From assembly GCA_017397765.1 (NCBI GenBank), contig JAFQIB010000105.1, forward strand, positions 1 to 57,973: a DNA stretch of 57,973 bases, written 5' to 3'. The translations under genes were made by a program, and so were the position numbers. Under the pieces are notes generated by a model. The model was not told the origin of the DNA and made no database searches. It worked only from the letters and a program-made list of their open reading frames with translations. This DNA comes from Clostridia bacterium (GTDB taxonomy: Bacteria; Bacillota; Clostridia; Christensenellales; Aristaeellaceae). Of the stretch, positions 16,569-24,410 are shown piece by piece (the first letter of the stretch is position 1; every line of letters begins with the position of its first letter).

Positions 16569-18000
16569 AGCGCTTCCTCCTTATCCAGCCAATAATATCC
16601 TTGTAAAAATGCAGTCCAATCAGGAAACAATATGTAGCGCCGCCAACTCCGATCAGAATGATAAGGGACATAAGGCCATCAGGCAGCACGCGTTTGGTCA
16701 GGCAAACAACAAGCCACATAATCGCGCCATAGAGCAGGAAGACCAGGTTCTGCCTGATGTATTTCCAGACCGGTATTTCCCTTCTGCTTTCATACACCTG
16801 TACCATTGCAACAGAAGATTCAGCAAACAGTGTTGCAATCGCAGCGCCACCGGCACGATACTTCGGAATCAGAATGCTATTCAGTACCAGGTTTACCACT
16901 ACGCCTACGCACAAAGACTTGATGTACGACTTATCCTGCTTGTTCGGCATCAGATACTGTGTGCGCACTACATTCGCCCAGGACCTGAACAGAATCATCG
17001 GTGTCATGATTTGAAGCAGCAGGACTGTTTGATTGAAATTCGGTCCCAGATATATCGCTACAAGAGAGTCTGCCACCGCAATCAGACCAAAGATCATGGC
17101 AACGGCAGCAATGGTATTGTAGCGAAGGGTCACTCCGATCATCCTCAGTGTCTCATTCTTGTGTCCTGTTGCCACCAAATTGGTCATTCGCGGAAGCATC
17201 ACCGTGCCAACTGCTGCGATAATCGAATATGGGAGTTCAACAATTCGGTCAGCATAAGTATAGTAGCCAATATCTGCTACGGCATTAATCTGACCAAGCA
17301 TCGCTTTATCCATCAAACGATAGATGTCGATAAGGATAATCGGAATAAACAGAATAAAACTGCCTTTAATATGAGCCGTACACTCTGAAAGCGTCACCTT
17401 TGTAAAAGACACTCTCGAGTGCTTGATTGCCCAAAGGACACAGGTGTTGATAACTCCATTCATTGCCAGGATTAACACATACTTCCAGGTATCCTCCTGA
17501 CTCTTAACAAACAGAAAAATACATGCCGTAGATATGAAACGGACCGTCATCGTTCTGATCGTTATCAGTTTAAACTCTTCCAGTCCAAAGAACAGCCAGC
17601 CGATATCAAACATTGCTGAAAGAACATACAATCCGCTGATCACTGACGATATCATATACTGATCACAGAAGAAAATCAAGTACACAATATAGGCAATCAC
17701 AGCAATGCTTCCGGTAACCATCTGAAGCACAAAAATGGAAGTGAACGTTTTATTCAGTTGTTCCCTGTTATCGCGCGTTGCAGCAATCTGTCTGTTTCCG
17801 TAATTACCAAAGCCAAAGCGTGCAACCAGTACAAACCATGTTGCCATTGCGTGTGTATATGAATATACACCCGTTTCATGGCTGCCCAATACTCGCGCAA
17901 TATACGGCGTAGTGATCAGCGGTAGAATAACAAGAGATATATGATAAACGATGTTAAAAACAACATTCGTCACCAACTGGTTACTTTTTTTGTTTGACAT
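16555..18000 (-). CDS. Oligosaccharide flippase (Wzx, MOP superfamily)
   Basis: A 481-residue polytopic protein with twelve to fourteen predicted helices. It has the Wzx/MATE-like N-terminus (VVFNIVYHISLVILPLI, TPYIARVLG) and the repeated second half. It would move the polyprenyl-linked repeat unit across the membrane. The preferred start is ATG at 18000 with GAGG about six bases upstream; a GTG at 18012 overlapping the previous stop (GTGA) is the alternative. It lies between the GT4 and polymerase genes, as in many Wzx/Wzy loci. Confidence 0.85.
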   Translation of the reverse strand: MSNKKSNQLVTNVVFNIVYHISLVILPLITTPYIARVLGSHETGVYSYTHAMATWFVLVARFGFGNYGNRQIAATRDNREQLNKTFTSIFVLQMVTGSIAVIAYIVYLIFFCDQYMISSVISGLYVLSAMFDIGWLFFGLEEFKLITIRTMTVRFISTACIFLFVKSQEDTWKYVLILAMNGVINTCVLWAIKHSRVSFTKVTLSECTAHIKGSFILFIPIILIDIYRLMDKAMLGQINAVADIGYYTYADRIVELPYSIIAAVGTVMLPRMTNLVATGHKNETLRMIGVTLRYNTIAAVAMIFGLIAVADSLVAIYLGPNFNQTVLLLQIMTPMILFRSWANVVRTQYLMPNKQDKSYIKSLCVGVVVNLVLNSILIPKYRAGGAAIATLFAESSVAMVQVYESRREIPVWKYIRQNLVFLLYGAIMWLVVCLTKRVLPDGLMSLIILIGVGGATYCFLIGLHFYKDIIGWIRRKRCDQA

Positions 18001-18008
18001 ATTAAGCC

Positions 18009-19145
18009 TCACGAGCCAGTATATATTGAGTACAACATGTTGAAGACGCTGTCCTCGCCAAAGTTGTTTTGTGCCTCCTCTGAAATACTGCGCAGATCAT
18101 ATCGTTGATAATCCTGATACAGTGTTTTCATGGCCTCCATCAACGATACCCGATCATCTGCAGGGAAAGCAATACCATTGTTTTTGTTAATATACGACAT
18201 AAACCCAATCGCATCGGAAGTAACCACCGGCAAACCGGAAGCCATCGCTTCAATCACCGGCACGCCAAAGGTCTCCAGATTGCTCGACAAAACAAGCGCG
18301 TCGCATTTCTGGAAATAAGCAGCCACTTTTTCTCTATTCATCACACCAAGGAGCGTCACCTGCTTTTGTGCGCCGCGCTCCTCAATGATTTTTTTCAAAT
18401 GATCATATTCTTCGCCATTGCCGATTATATCCAGGAGCATATGCTCCTGGCCGCCAAATGCATCCATGAATGCATGAATCAGCAAATCAAAGCATTTACA
18501 CGCAACCAGTCTGCCAGCCGCAACAAAACGGAAGTCCTGGTTCTCCGTCCTTTGTTCTGGCCGATAAGTAAACAGCGAAGAAACAACATTTGGAACGACT
18601 CGAATCGGACGATCCGTACCTGTCAATTCCTCAATAGATTTTTTCAAAGGTTCGCCAACGCACAGGAATGCATCGGCATGCTTCGCAAACCAAGTCAAAT
18701 TGTTCAAGAGCTTTTCGCTCAGTTCCTTTTTCTGAACCTTTGTGTAATGCTCCGTCACAACGAGACGGACTCCCTGTGCCTGCAGCGCTGCAAAGGGAGC
18801 AGGATTGAAAATGCTTGGATAATGGATATGAATGATGTCCGGTGTGCCATACTTGTTTACCAGGTGGGAATAGAGCTTTTTGGTCAACAACTGCTTGATC
18901 TTTCCACGGGTCAGTTTCGACAGTAAGCCACCCACAGGCACGCTGAGCTTTTCCACCGTTACGCCCTGCGCGTCACTGGTCAGGAAACCAAACTTACGCC
19001 ACTTCTTGATTGAACGGATGTCAAGAACAGGATAGATTACCTCTATCCCACGTTTTGCAAGCATTTGGGCCTGTTCCAGTTCAAAACTACCTATCATGTT
19101 ATTTTCTGGCGTCGGATATTTCCTGCCAATGACCCAAATGCGCAT
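18009..19145 (-). CDS. Glycosyltransferase family 4
   Basis: A 378-residue GT-B glycosyltransferase. The N-terminal domain has the acceptor-side segment IGSFELEQAQMLAKRG. The donor-side domain has RFVAAGRLVACK, IIGNGEEYDHL and the E-x7-E signature ETFGVPVIEAMASGLPVV. It is retaining and transfers a sugar from a nucleotide donor onto the lipid-linked acceptor at the inner face of the membrane. It is the only recognisable GT besides the initiating sugar transferase, so the repeat unit encoded here may be as small as a disaccharide unless other enzymes are encoded elsewhere. SD GAGGTG precedes the ATG. Confidence 0.87.
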   Translation of the reverse strand: MRIWVIGRKYPTPENNMIGSFELEQAQMLAKRGIEVIYPVLDIRSIKKWRKFGFLTSDAQGVTVEKLSVPVGGLLSKLTRGKIKQLLTKKLYSHLVNKYGTPDIIHIHYPSIFNPAPFAALQAQGVRLVVTEHYTKVQKKELSEKLLNNLTWFAKHADAFLCVGEPLKKSIEELTGTDRPIRVVPNVVSSLFTYRPEQRTENQDFRFVAAGRLVACKCFDLLIHAFMDAFGGQEHMLLDIIGNGEEYDHLKKIIEERGAQKQVTLLGVMNREKVAAYFQKCDALVLSSNLETFGVPVIEAMASGLPVVTSDAIGFMSYINKNNGIAFPADDRVSLMEAMKTLYQDYQRYDLRSISEEAQNNFGEDSVFNMLYSIYTGS

Positions 19146-19154
19146 AGCTACACC

Positions 19155-19400
19155 TCATTCGTCAAAGTCAATACCGTATTTGCCAAGGATCTTCTTGCCA
19201 TTTTCGTAAGAACCGTAATGCAGAATATCTTCGGATTCAAACATCACGTCAAATGTATCTTCCAGTTCAGTAATGAGTGTCAGATGAGCCACAGAATCCC
19301 ACTGGGGTACATCGCGGAAAGTAAACGTTTCATTCAAGTGCGCTTCTGTGGTGTTGAGTACTTCCACAAAAACCTTGTTATACTTTTGCAGATTCGTCAT
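19155..19400 (-). CDS. Acyl carrier protein, divergent (third ACP)
   Basis: An 81-residue acidic helical protein with the carrier Ser in WDSVAHL (Ser36). The start at 19400 (MTNLQKYN) has GGAGG directly upstream; a longer frame lacks a site. It differs clearly from the twin ACPs just upstream (19497 and 19743) and looks like the stand-alone ACPs seen in polysaccharide clusters beside AMP ligases. It is likely charged by the AMP-forming ligase and activated by the Sfp-type PPTase at the end of the operon. The partner assignment is inference. Confidence 0.78.
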   Translation of the reverse strand: MTNLQKYNKVFVEVLNTTEAHLNETFTFRDVPQWDSVAHLTLITELEDTFDVMFESEDILHYGSYENGKKILGKYGIDFDE

Positions 19401-19496
19401 GAAAAAAGCCTCCATCTGGAAATGAAATCCGCCAATTGGCACAAGTCGTCCACAGACAACAATCTGATGACGTGTCTGTGGACGACAGTATGCTTC

Positions 19497-19718
19497 TTAC
19501 TTGTTCATCAGTTTGAGAATATCGCCGACGGTCTCAAAGCCCTTGATCACATCGCCGGTCAGCTTTACGCCAAACTCGTCGTCCATCATCACGATCAGGG
19601 ACAGCTTGGCCATGGAATCGTACTCATCCACATCCGCCAGGACCGTCTCAGCGGTCAGGGTGCCTTCGTCCAGCTCCAGGGTCTCCTCAAGCAGAGCAAT
19701 CTTTTCCTGCATATCCAT
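19497..19718 (-). CDS. Acyl carrier protein (copy B of tandem pair)
   Basis: A 73-residue ACP, MDMQEKIALLEETL..., with attachment Ser35 in YDSMAKL; the usual DSL is DSM here. It is acidic with the four-helix ACP pattern. The start is ATG at 19718: AGGAGG lies nine bases upstream, and an ATG at 19727 abuts the Shine-Dalgarno site. It is almost identical to copy A at 19743 over the first two thirds and diverges near the C-terminus (KGFETVGDILKLMNK against KSFVTVGDILNLMK). Having two such carriers suggests either dosage or separate elongation steps with the two KAS III enzymes. Confidence 0.88.
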   Translation of the reverse strand: MDMQEKIALLEETLELDEGTLTAETVLADVDEYDSMAKLSLIVMMDDEFGVKLTGDVIKGFETVGDILKLMNK

Positions 19719-19742
19719 TTCAATCATCCTCCTGTGCTATCA

Positions 19743-19961
19743 TTACTTCATCAGGTTCAGAATATCGCCAACAGTCACAAAGCTCTTGATGACGTCGCCA
19801 GTCAGCTTCACGCCAAACTCGTCATCCATCATCACGATCAGGGACAGCTTGGCCATGGAATCGTACTCATCCACATCCGCCAGGACCGTCTCAGCGGTCA
19901 GGGTGCCTTCGTCCAACTCCAGGGTCTCCTCAAGCAGAGCAATCTTTTCCTGCATATCCAT
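19743..19961 (-). CDS. Acyl carrier protein (copy A of tandem pair)
   Basis: A 72-residue ACP with Ser35 in YDSMAKL as the phosphopantetheine site. It lies 29 bases after the KAS III stop and is followed by copy B after a 24-base gap. The ribosome site AAGGAGAG precedes the ATG by nine bases. It would carry the growing acyl chain or the malonyl extender made by FabD. Its near-identity to copy B at DNA level, confined to the 5' two thirds of the gene, points to recent duplication or gene conversion. Confidence 0.9.
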   Translation of the reverse strand: MDMQEKIALLEETLELDEGTLTAETVLADVDEYDSMAKLSLIVMMDDEFGVKLTGDVIKSFVTVGDILNLMK

Positions 19962-19990
19962 TTTTCAAATCTCTCCTTATTCTATCTGTA

Positions 19991-21064
19991 TTACTGCTCC
20001 AGGTCTTCCGCATTGTAGCCATCCTGGAAGTATTCATCCGTGTGCACCAGGGGCAGAATATCATTCACATTCAGCTTCAACGCAACCGTGGACCAGGACA
20101 GACCCACACCGAAGCCGCAGCACAACGCATTAATCTCCTTATCTTCCTGCTGCTCACCGTAGTGATGGACCAGCGTGATCGGGATGGAGGAAGAGGAGGT
20201 GTTGCCGAACTTGTTCATGGAAACCAGCATCTTGTCACTGGTAAAACCCGTCTTCTTAGCAATGCGATTCATGATCATCATATTGGCCTGATGGAGCACA
20301 AGGCAATCGTAATTGTCAGCAGTCGTACCCATCCGCTCCATGTACTCATTGAGCTGGGCAGGGGTCTCCGTGGTAGCGAAGTTGAATACGGCAATGTCAT
20401 CCATCTGGGTACCGGGCAGAACGCCTTCGGGACAATCAGGGTTGCGCCAGGAACGGTAGGGGGAGATGATCGCCTTGTAGCCGCTGCCATCGCTGTGAGA
20501 AGAGACAACAATGTCAGAACCATTGCCCTTCTGAATCAGCGTCGCAGTACCGGAGTCACCAAAGAGCATGGACGCAGAGTGGCTCACCTTATTGCGACGC
20601 TTCTGGCTCATTTCACGCGCGGAAGTATCACCCGCCAGCAGCAGCGCGTATTCCGTTTCGGAGTGAGCCAGCAGGCTGGCAGCAATCTCCACGCCGTAGG
20701 TGAAGCCGGAGCAACCCAGATTGACATCAAAGGCAATGCAGCTCTTGTTCAGACCCAGACGATGCTGCAGAACACAGCCGGTTGCAGGAATACCGTAGTC
20801 AGAGGTCTGGGTCACAAAGACCAAAACACCAATCTTGCTCCTGTCGATCTGCTTTTCAGTCAGCAGCTTTTCAGCGGCCGCATAGCAGAAGTCAGAAGTG
20901 CACTGCCGGGGAGACGCAGAGTAGCGGCCTTCCACACCAGTCTTCTTGATGAACTTGCGGACAATCGTCTCATCCTCGTCGGAAATCTCCAGCAGAGAAT
21001 CCCACTTGGAAGAAACGGCAGCCGCAATGCCGGCGATTTTCAAATCTTCAAACTTGCTATACAT
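19991..21064 (-). CDS. Beta-ketoacyl-ACP synthase III homologue (KAS III-b)
   Basis: A 357-residue thiolase-fold enzyme of the FabH group. The catalytic triad is visible: Cys118 in NLGCSGFTYG, His258 in LVLHQANM and Asn288 in FGNTSSSSIP. FabH-type enzymes condense an acyl-CoA or acyl-ACP starter with malonyl-ACP, releasing CO2. The second KAS III lies at 22673; the order KAS-SDR-SDR-KAS-ACP-ACP suggests two condensing steps. No FabF/KAS II, FabZ or enoyl reductase is present in the operon, so ordinary long-chain fatty acid synthesis is not implied. SD AAGGAGA precedes the ATG. Confidence 0.87.
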   Translation of the reverse strand: MYSKFEDLKIAGIAAAVSSKWDSLLEISDEDETIVRKFIKKTGVEGRYSASPRQCTSDFCYAAAEKLLTEKQIDRSKIGVLVFVTQTSDYGIPATGCVLQHRLGLNKSCIAFDVNLGCSGFTYGVEIAASLLAHSETEYALLLAGDTSAREMSQKRRNKVSHSASMLFGDSGTATLIQKGNGSDIVVSSHSDGSGYKAIISPYRSWRNPDCPEGVLPGTQMDDIAVFNFATTETPAQLNEYMERMGTTADNYDCLVLHQANMMIMNRIAKKTGFTSDKMLVSMNKFGNTSSSSIPITLVHHYGEQQEDKEINALCCGFGVGLSWSTVALKLNVNDILPLVHTDEYFQDGYNAEDLEQ

Positions 21065-21083
21065 GATTCTTCTCCTTATTTGG

Positions 21084-21848
21084 TTATGTAGTAGTTAATC
21101 CACCGTCAACCGGCAGAGTAATACCCGTAATGAAGCGTGCTGCTGGACTAAGCAGGAAAGCTACGGCATTGGCAACATCCTCAGGCTGAATGATTCCCAG
21201 GTATTGACGTTTCAGAAGCGTTGTACTGCTTTCACTATCGTCGCCATATTTCTCAAGGAAGTGATCATACAATTCCGTCGCCGTCATAGCAGGCGCAACC
21301 GTATTGAGGCAAATCCCTTTTTCTGCCAGCTCTTTTGCCATACAGCGCACAGCAGAATCCATTGCTGACTTTGAGGATGAATAGGCTGTCTTGGATTTAT
21401 CACCCCGTATGGATGCAACCGAAGAAATGCCCACGATCCGCATGTTATCGTTGTACCGGCCTTTTTTGCTGACTTGCCGGACCATTTCAACAAACCCGAA
21501 GTAATTAATTTGGAACAGTGAAAGAAGTTTCTCCGGCTTCAGCATATTCACCGGCAGCGTTGCTGCAATTCCGGCTGAATACACCATGCCATCCAATTTA
21601 CCGTTATCGGCAACGATTTTTTTGACAAGCCCTTCGATTTCTCCCGTCTGGCTCAGGTCAGCAACATAGTAGCTGTGTTCTTTGCCCTCCAGCTGGGAAA
21701 TCACTTCCTGCAGTTTGTTCTCACGGCGTGCAATCAGGATCACGGCAGCACCAAGTTTGCTGAGGGAAATCGCAATCTGTTTGCCAATTCCGGATGAAGC
21801 GCCGGCAATCAAAACTTTCTTATCTGAAAAATCAATCAGATTCTGCAT
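21084..21848 (-). CDS. SDR family ketoreductase (SDR-2)
   Basis: A 254-residue classical SDR: nucleotide motif GASSGIGKQ, the Ser of GISSVAS, YSSSKSAM (Tyr/Lys), and the C-terminal VDGG end. The NNAG motif is altered to YSAG, an unusual but seen variant. It is paralogous to the neighbouring SDR at 21874, sharing AMDSAVRCM and the EDVANAVAFLLS block. It is a likely 3-oxoacyl-ACP reductase for one of the two KAS III products. SD AAGGAGA lies eleven bases before the ATG. Confidence 0.85.
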   Translation of the reverse strand: MQNLIDFSDKKVLIAGASSGIGKQIAISLSKLGAAVILIARRENKLQEVISQLEGKEHSYYVADLSQTGEIEGLVKKIVADNGKLDGMVYSAGIAATLPVNMLKPEKLLSLFQINYFGFVEMVRQVSKKGRYNDNMRIVGISSVASIRGDKSKTAYSSSKSAMDSAVRCMAKELAEKGICLNTVAPAMTATELYDHFLEKYGDDSESSTTLLKRQYLGIIQPEDVANAVAFLLSPAARFITGITLPVDGGLTTT

Positions 21849-21873
21849 TGTGCTCTATATCTCCTTAGCCCAA

Positions 21874-22632
21874 TCAGCCCTGAGAGATACCGCCATCCAT
21901 CAGGATAGAAGTACCAGTAATCGTCTTGGTCGCATCGCTGAGCAGGAACGCGATGGTGTTCGCCACTTCAATGGGCTCGCTGACGCCCATATACTGCTTT
22001 TCGCGAACATCACGCAGCTCCGTCGTATCCGGATAGCGATCCACATAGATCTGGTACATGCGGGTATTGACCCAACTGGGCATCAGAGAATTGATGCGGA
22101 TCTTCTTTTTTGCGAGATCGCAGATCATGCAGCGGATCGCCGAATCCATTGCAGCTTTGGAGGCGCTGTATGCAAGCTTGGTCTGCTTGCCATGGATGCT
22201 GGCAATGGAAGACATTGCAACAATGCTGCCGCCTTCTGCGAAGTTCTTTTTCGTCAAGCAACGGACAATCTCAACGAAGGAGAAGAAATTGACCTGCATA
22301 ACCTCAAGAACATTCTCGTATTTCGTCATGTTGAAGGGGCGCATGGGCGCAATTCCGGCGCAGTGAGCGATGCCGTGGAAGATTCCCTGCTCTGCAGCGA
22401 TCTTCTTCATTAGCGGCTCGACACCTTCCACATCCTTCAGATTGCACACATACTGGGAATGGCCTTCGCCTTCCAGCATTGCCATCGTTCTGGACAATCC
22501 TTCCTCACTGATATCCAGCATGACGACTGTTGCGCCCAGGCGGGACAGCTGCGCTGCGGTTTCGGAACCAATGCCGGACGCAGCACCAGTAACCAGAATC
22601 TTCTTGCCTGTCAGGTCCATCGGGTTTACCAT
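21874..22632 (-). CDS. SDR family ketoreductase (SDR-1)
   Basis: A 252-residue SDR: GAASGIGSET, the Ser of AMSSIAS, YSASKAAM and a late MDGG. As in its paralogue, the NNAG motif is changed (HCAG). The start at 22632 has AGGAG ten bases upstream; a GTG at 22641 is too close to the ribosome site. Tandem duplication with SDR-2 is likely from shared motifs. The pair sits between two KAS III genes, consistent with each condensing step having its own reductase. Confidence 0.85.
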   Translation of the reverse strand: MVNPMDLTGKKILVTGAASGIGSETAAQLSRLGATVVMLDISEEGLSRTMAMLEGEGHSQYVCNLKDVEGVEPLMKKIAAEQGIFHGIAHCAGIAPMRPFNMTKYENVLEVMQVNFFSFVEIVRCLTKKNFAEGGSIVAMSSIASIHGKQTKLAYSASKAAMDSAIRCMICDLAKKKIRINSLMPSWVNTRMYQIYVDRYPDTTELRDVREKQYMGVSEPIEVANTIAFLLSDATKTITGTSILMDGGISQG

Positions 22633-22672
22633 TTTATTCACGCTCCTGTTTGTTTTATCAGGTGTAACTTAA

Positions 22673-23764
22673 TCATTTCAGCATTTCCGGGGTAATTTTT
22701 CCCTCGCGGTACCACTCATCAGTCTGAATGATAGGCAGCACCTTGTCCGTATCAATCACAGCATTGGTAACACCCCAGGACAGGCCGATACCAAAGCCGC
22801 ACATCAGGGTATGCAGCCGCTTGCTCTCAGCTTTCCCATAGGCATCGCACAGGGTCAGCGGGATCGAAATGCCGCCGGTGTTGCCGTACCGGTCCAGCGA
22901 CAGAGGGGTCTTCTCCTTGGGCAGCTTCAGCTTGCGGGCAATCTGCTTCAGCATGAATTGATTCGCTTGATGCAGCAGCACCGCATCATAGTCCTCCGGC
23001 GTTGTGCCGGTATGCATCAGGTACTCCTGCAGCGTCTGCGGCACATCTGTGATGGTAAAGGAGAATACGGATGTACCATCCATATAGATATCATACAGGG
23101 ATCTCTCAATGCCATCTGCACAGACGAACCGGTCCCGCGGCGGATACATGTCCCGGAATCCGCCCGCCGGCAGCACGATAGCCCTATAGCGGCTGCCGTC
23201 GCTGCGAAGCAGGGTTGTGCTTTTCGCCTCAGCGCAGCGTTCCAGTAGGATTGCTGCACCTGCATCACCATACATCATCACAATGGACTTGTCAAGAGGA
23301 TCAACCAGTTTAGAAGCAGTTTCTCCCAGCAGCAGCAGACCATATTCAGCATCCGAGCTCTCCATCATGCTCATCGCTGTCTGCAAACCGTAAATAAACC
23401 CGGAACAGCCAAGGGCAATCTCGATCGCAGCGCAATCCGTGGACAACCCCAGTCGATGCTGCAGCACGCAGGCTGTCGAGGGGCGGCGATAATCCGGCGA
23501 CTGGGTAACAAAGACCATCAGTCCGATTTTCGAACGATCCACCGAGAAATGGGTCAGCAGATTTTCCGCAGCTGCATAGGCCAGATCGCTGGCGGTCTGC
23601 TCCGGCAGCGCCTTGTACATGGCCTTGATGCCGGTTCCCGCAGAAAACTTTGCCGGGGTTTCTTCTCCAAACACGGGAATAAAGCTGTCCACCGTGACTT
23701 CATTGGCAGGAACCGCACAGGAGATACCCCCGATTCCAATACCATTGCTCTTAAAATAAGCCAC
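22673..23764 (-). CDS. Beta-ketoacyl-ACP synthase III homologue (KAS III-a)
   Basis: A 363-residue FabH-type enzyme with a complete triad: Cys120 (ALGCSGFIYG), His265 (LLHQAN) and Asn295 (RYGNTGGIS). The frame is open upstream to 23887, but that would overlap the MBL gene. The GTG at 23764 (read as MAYFKSNGIG) follows an AAGGA-type site and sits 16 bases after the MBL stop. Compared with KAS III-b it shares the overall layout (VTQSPDY against VTQTSDY) but differs enough to be an older duplicate with its own substrate. Confidence 0.86.
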   Translation of the reverse strand: MAYFKSNGIGIGGISCAVPANEVTVDSFIPVFGEETPAKFSAGTGIKAMYKALPEQTASDLAYAAAENLLTHFSVDRSKIGLMVFVTQSPDYRRPSTACVLQHRLGLSTDCAAIEIALGCSGFIYGLQTAMSMMESSDAEYGLLLLGETASKLVDPLDKSIVMMYGDAGAAILLERCAEAKSTTLLRSDGSRYRAIVLPAGGFRDMYPPRDRFVCADGIERSLYDIYMDGTSVFSFTITDVPQTLQEYLMHTGTTPEDYDAVLLHQANQFMLKQIARKLKLPKEKTPLSLDRYGNTGGISIPLTLCDAYGKAESKRLHTLMCGFGIGLSWGVTNAVIDTDKVLPIIQTDEWYREGKITPEMLK

Positions 23765-23780
23765 GTTTCTTTCCGTCCTT

Positions 23781-24410
23781 TCACAACGTCTGAAGGATAA
23801 AATCCTCAAAATGACCAGGCCAGATATGCAGCCCTGCTGGCAATTCCGCAAGTCTTGGCTGTCCCGTGGACTGCCATAGCTTTGCATTACCGCCCGGGAA
23901 TCTCAGTTCTATCGGATAATCCCGCATCATGCTGTCTCCGGAAAAGAAATGCTTTCCATCAACCATGATACCAATGCTCCCCAGGGAGTGACCCGGTATC
24001 TCCATCAGTTCTACCGTGTGTCCCATCCATGCCATGCAGTGCCTGTCTTCGAAAGTCTCATCTGCCGCACAGGTATAGGCGGCATCCGCCTGCGGAAATA
24101 TCTCCAGCTCAATCCAGCTCTGCAGCTGACAGAACACATCGAAATAGCGCGCCAGATTCTTTTGCGGCGTCTGAAGATGGGCGTTGCAGCGCTTGGAGCA
24201 CATCAGCGGCGCACCATAGTGCTGCTTCCACGCATTGACGCCGGAAATATGATCATAATGCTCGTGGGTCACAAGCATCTGGTCTATGATCAGTTCTTGT
24301 CCCGGCGTTGTATCTTCAAATGGATCAATAACCAGTGCATGCCCTTCTTCCACCAGCAGATACATGTTGGAGCGCAGCAGCGGGGATTCGTATCTTCTGA
24401 TCTCCATCAT
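23781..24410 (-). CDS. MBL-fold hydrolase (thioesterase/glyoxalase-II-like)
   Basis: A 209-residue metallo-beta-lactamase-fold protein with the metal motif THEHYDH (His49, His51, Asp53, His54), then GHSLGSIG and FSGDSM. It resembles the glyoxalase II type, which cleaves thioesters. The start ATG overlaps the FabD stop (ATGA), so translation is coupled. In this operon it may release or edit acyl thioesters on the ACPs; this is inference. The long upstream open frame is out of register with the context and not part of the gene. Confidence 0.78.
   Translation of the reverse strand: MMEIRRYESPLLRSNMYLLVEEGHALVIDPFEDTTPGQELIIDQMLVTHEHYDHISGVNAWKQHYGAPLMCSKRCNAHLQTPQKNLARYFDVFCQLQSWIELEIFPQADAAYTCAADETFEDRHCMAWMGHTVELMEIPGHSLGSIGIMVDGKHFFSGDSMMRDYPIELRFPGGNAKLWQSTGQPRLAELPAGLHIWPGHFEDFILQTL

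Larger units (their letters stand above)
19497..19961 (-). repeat. Tandem ACP gene duplication
   Basis: The two ACP genes form a direct repeat with a period of about 244 bases. Counting by eye, the segment 19582-19720 and its partner differ at 1 of 139 positions, while the C-terminal coding segments differ at about 11 of 78. Such a sharp change within one gene pair indicates partial gene conversion or a very recent event after earlier divergence. Confidence 0.85.
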
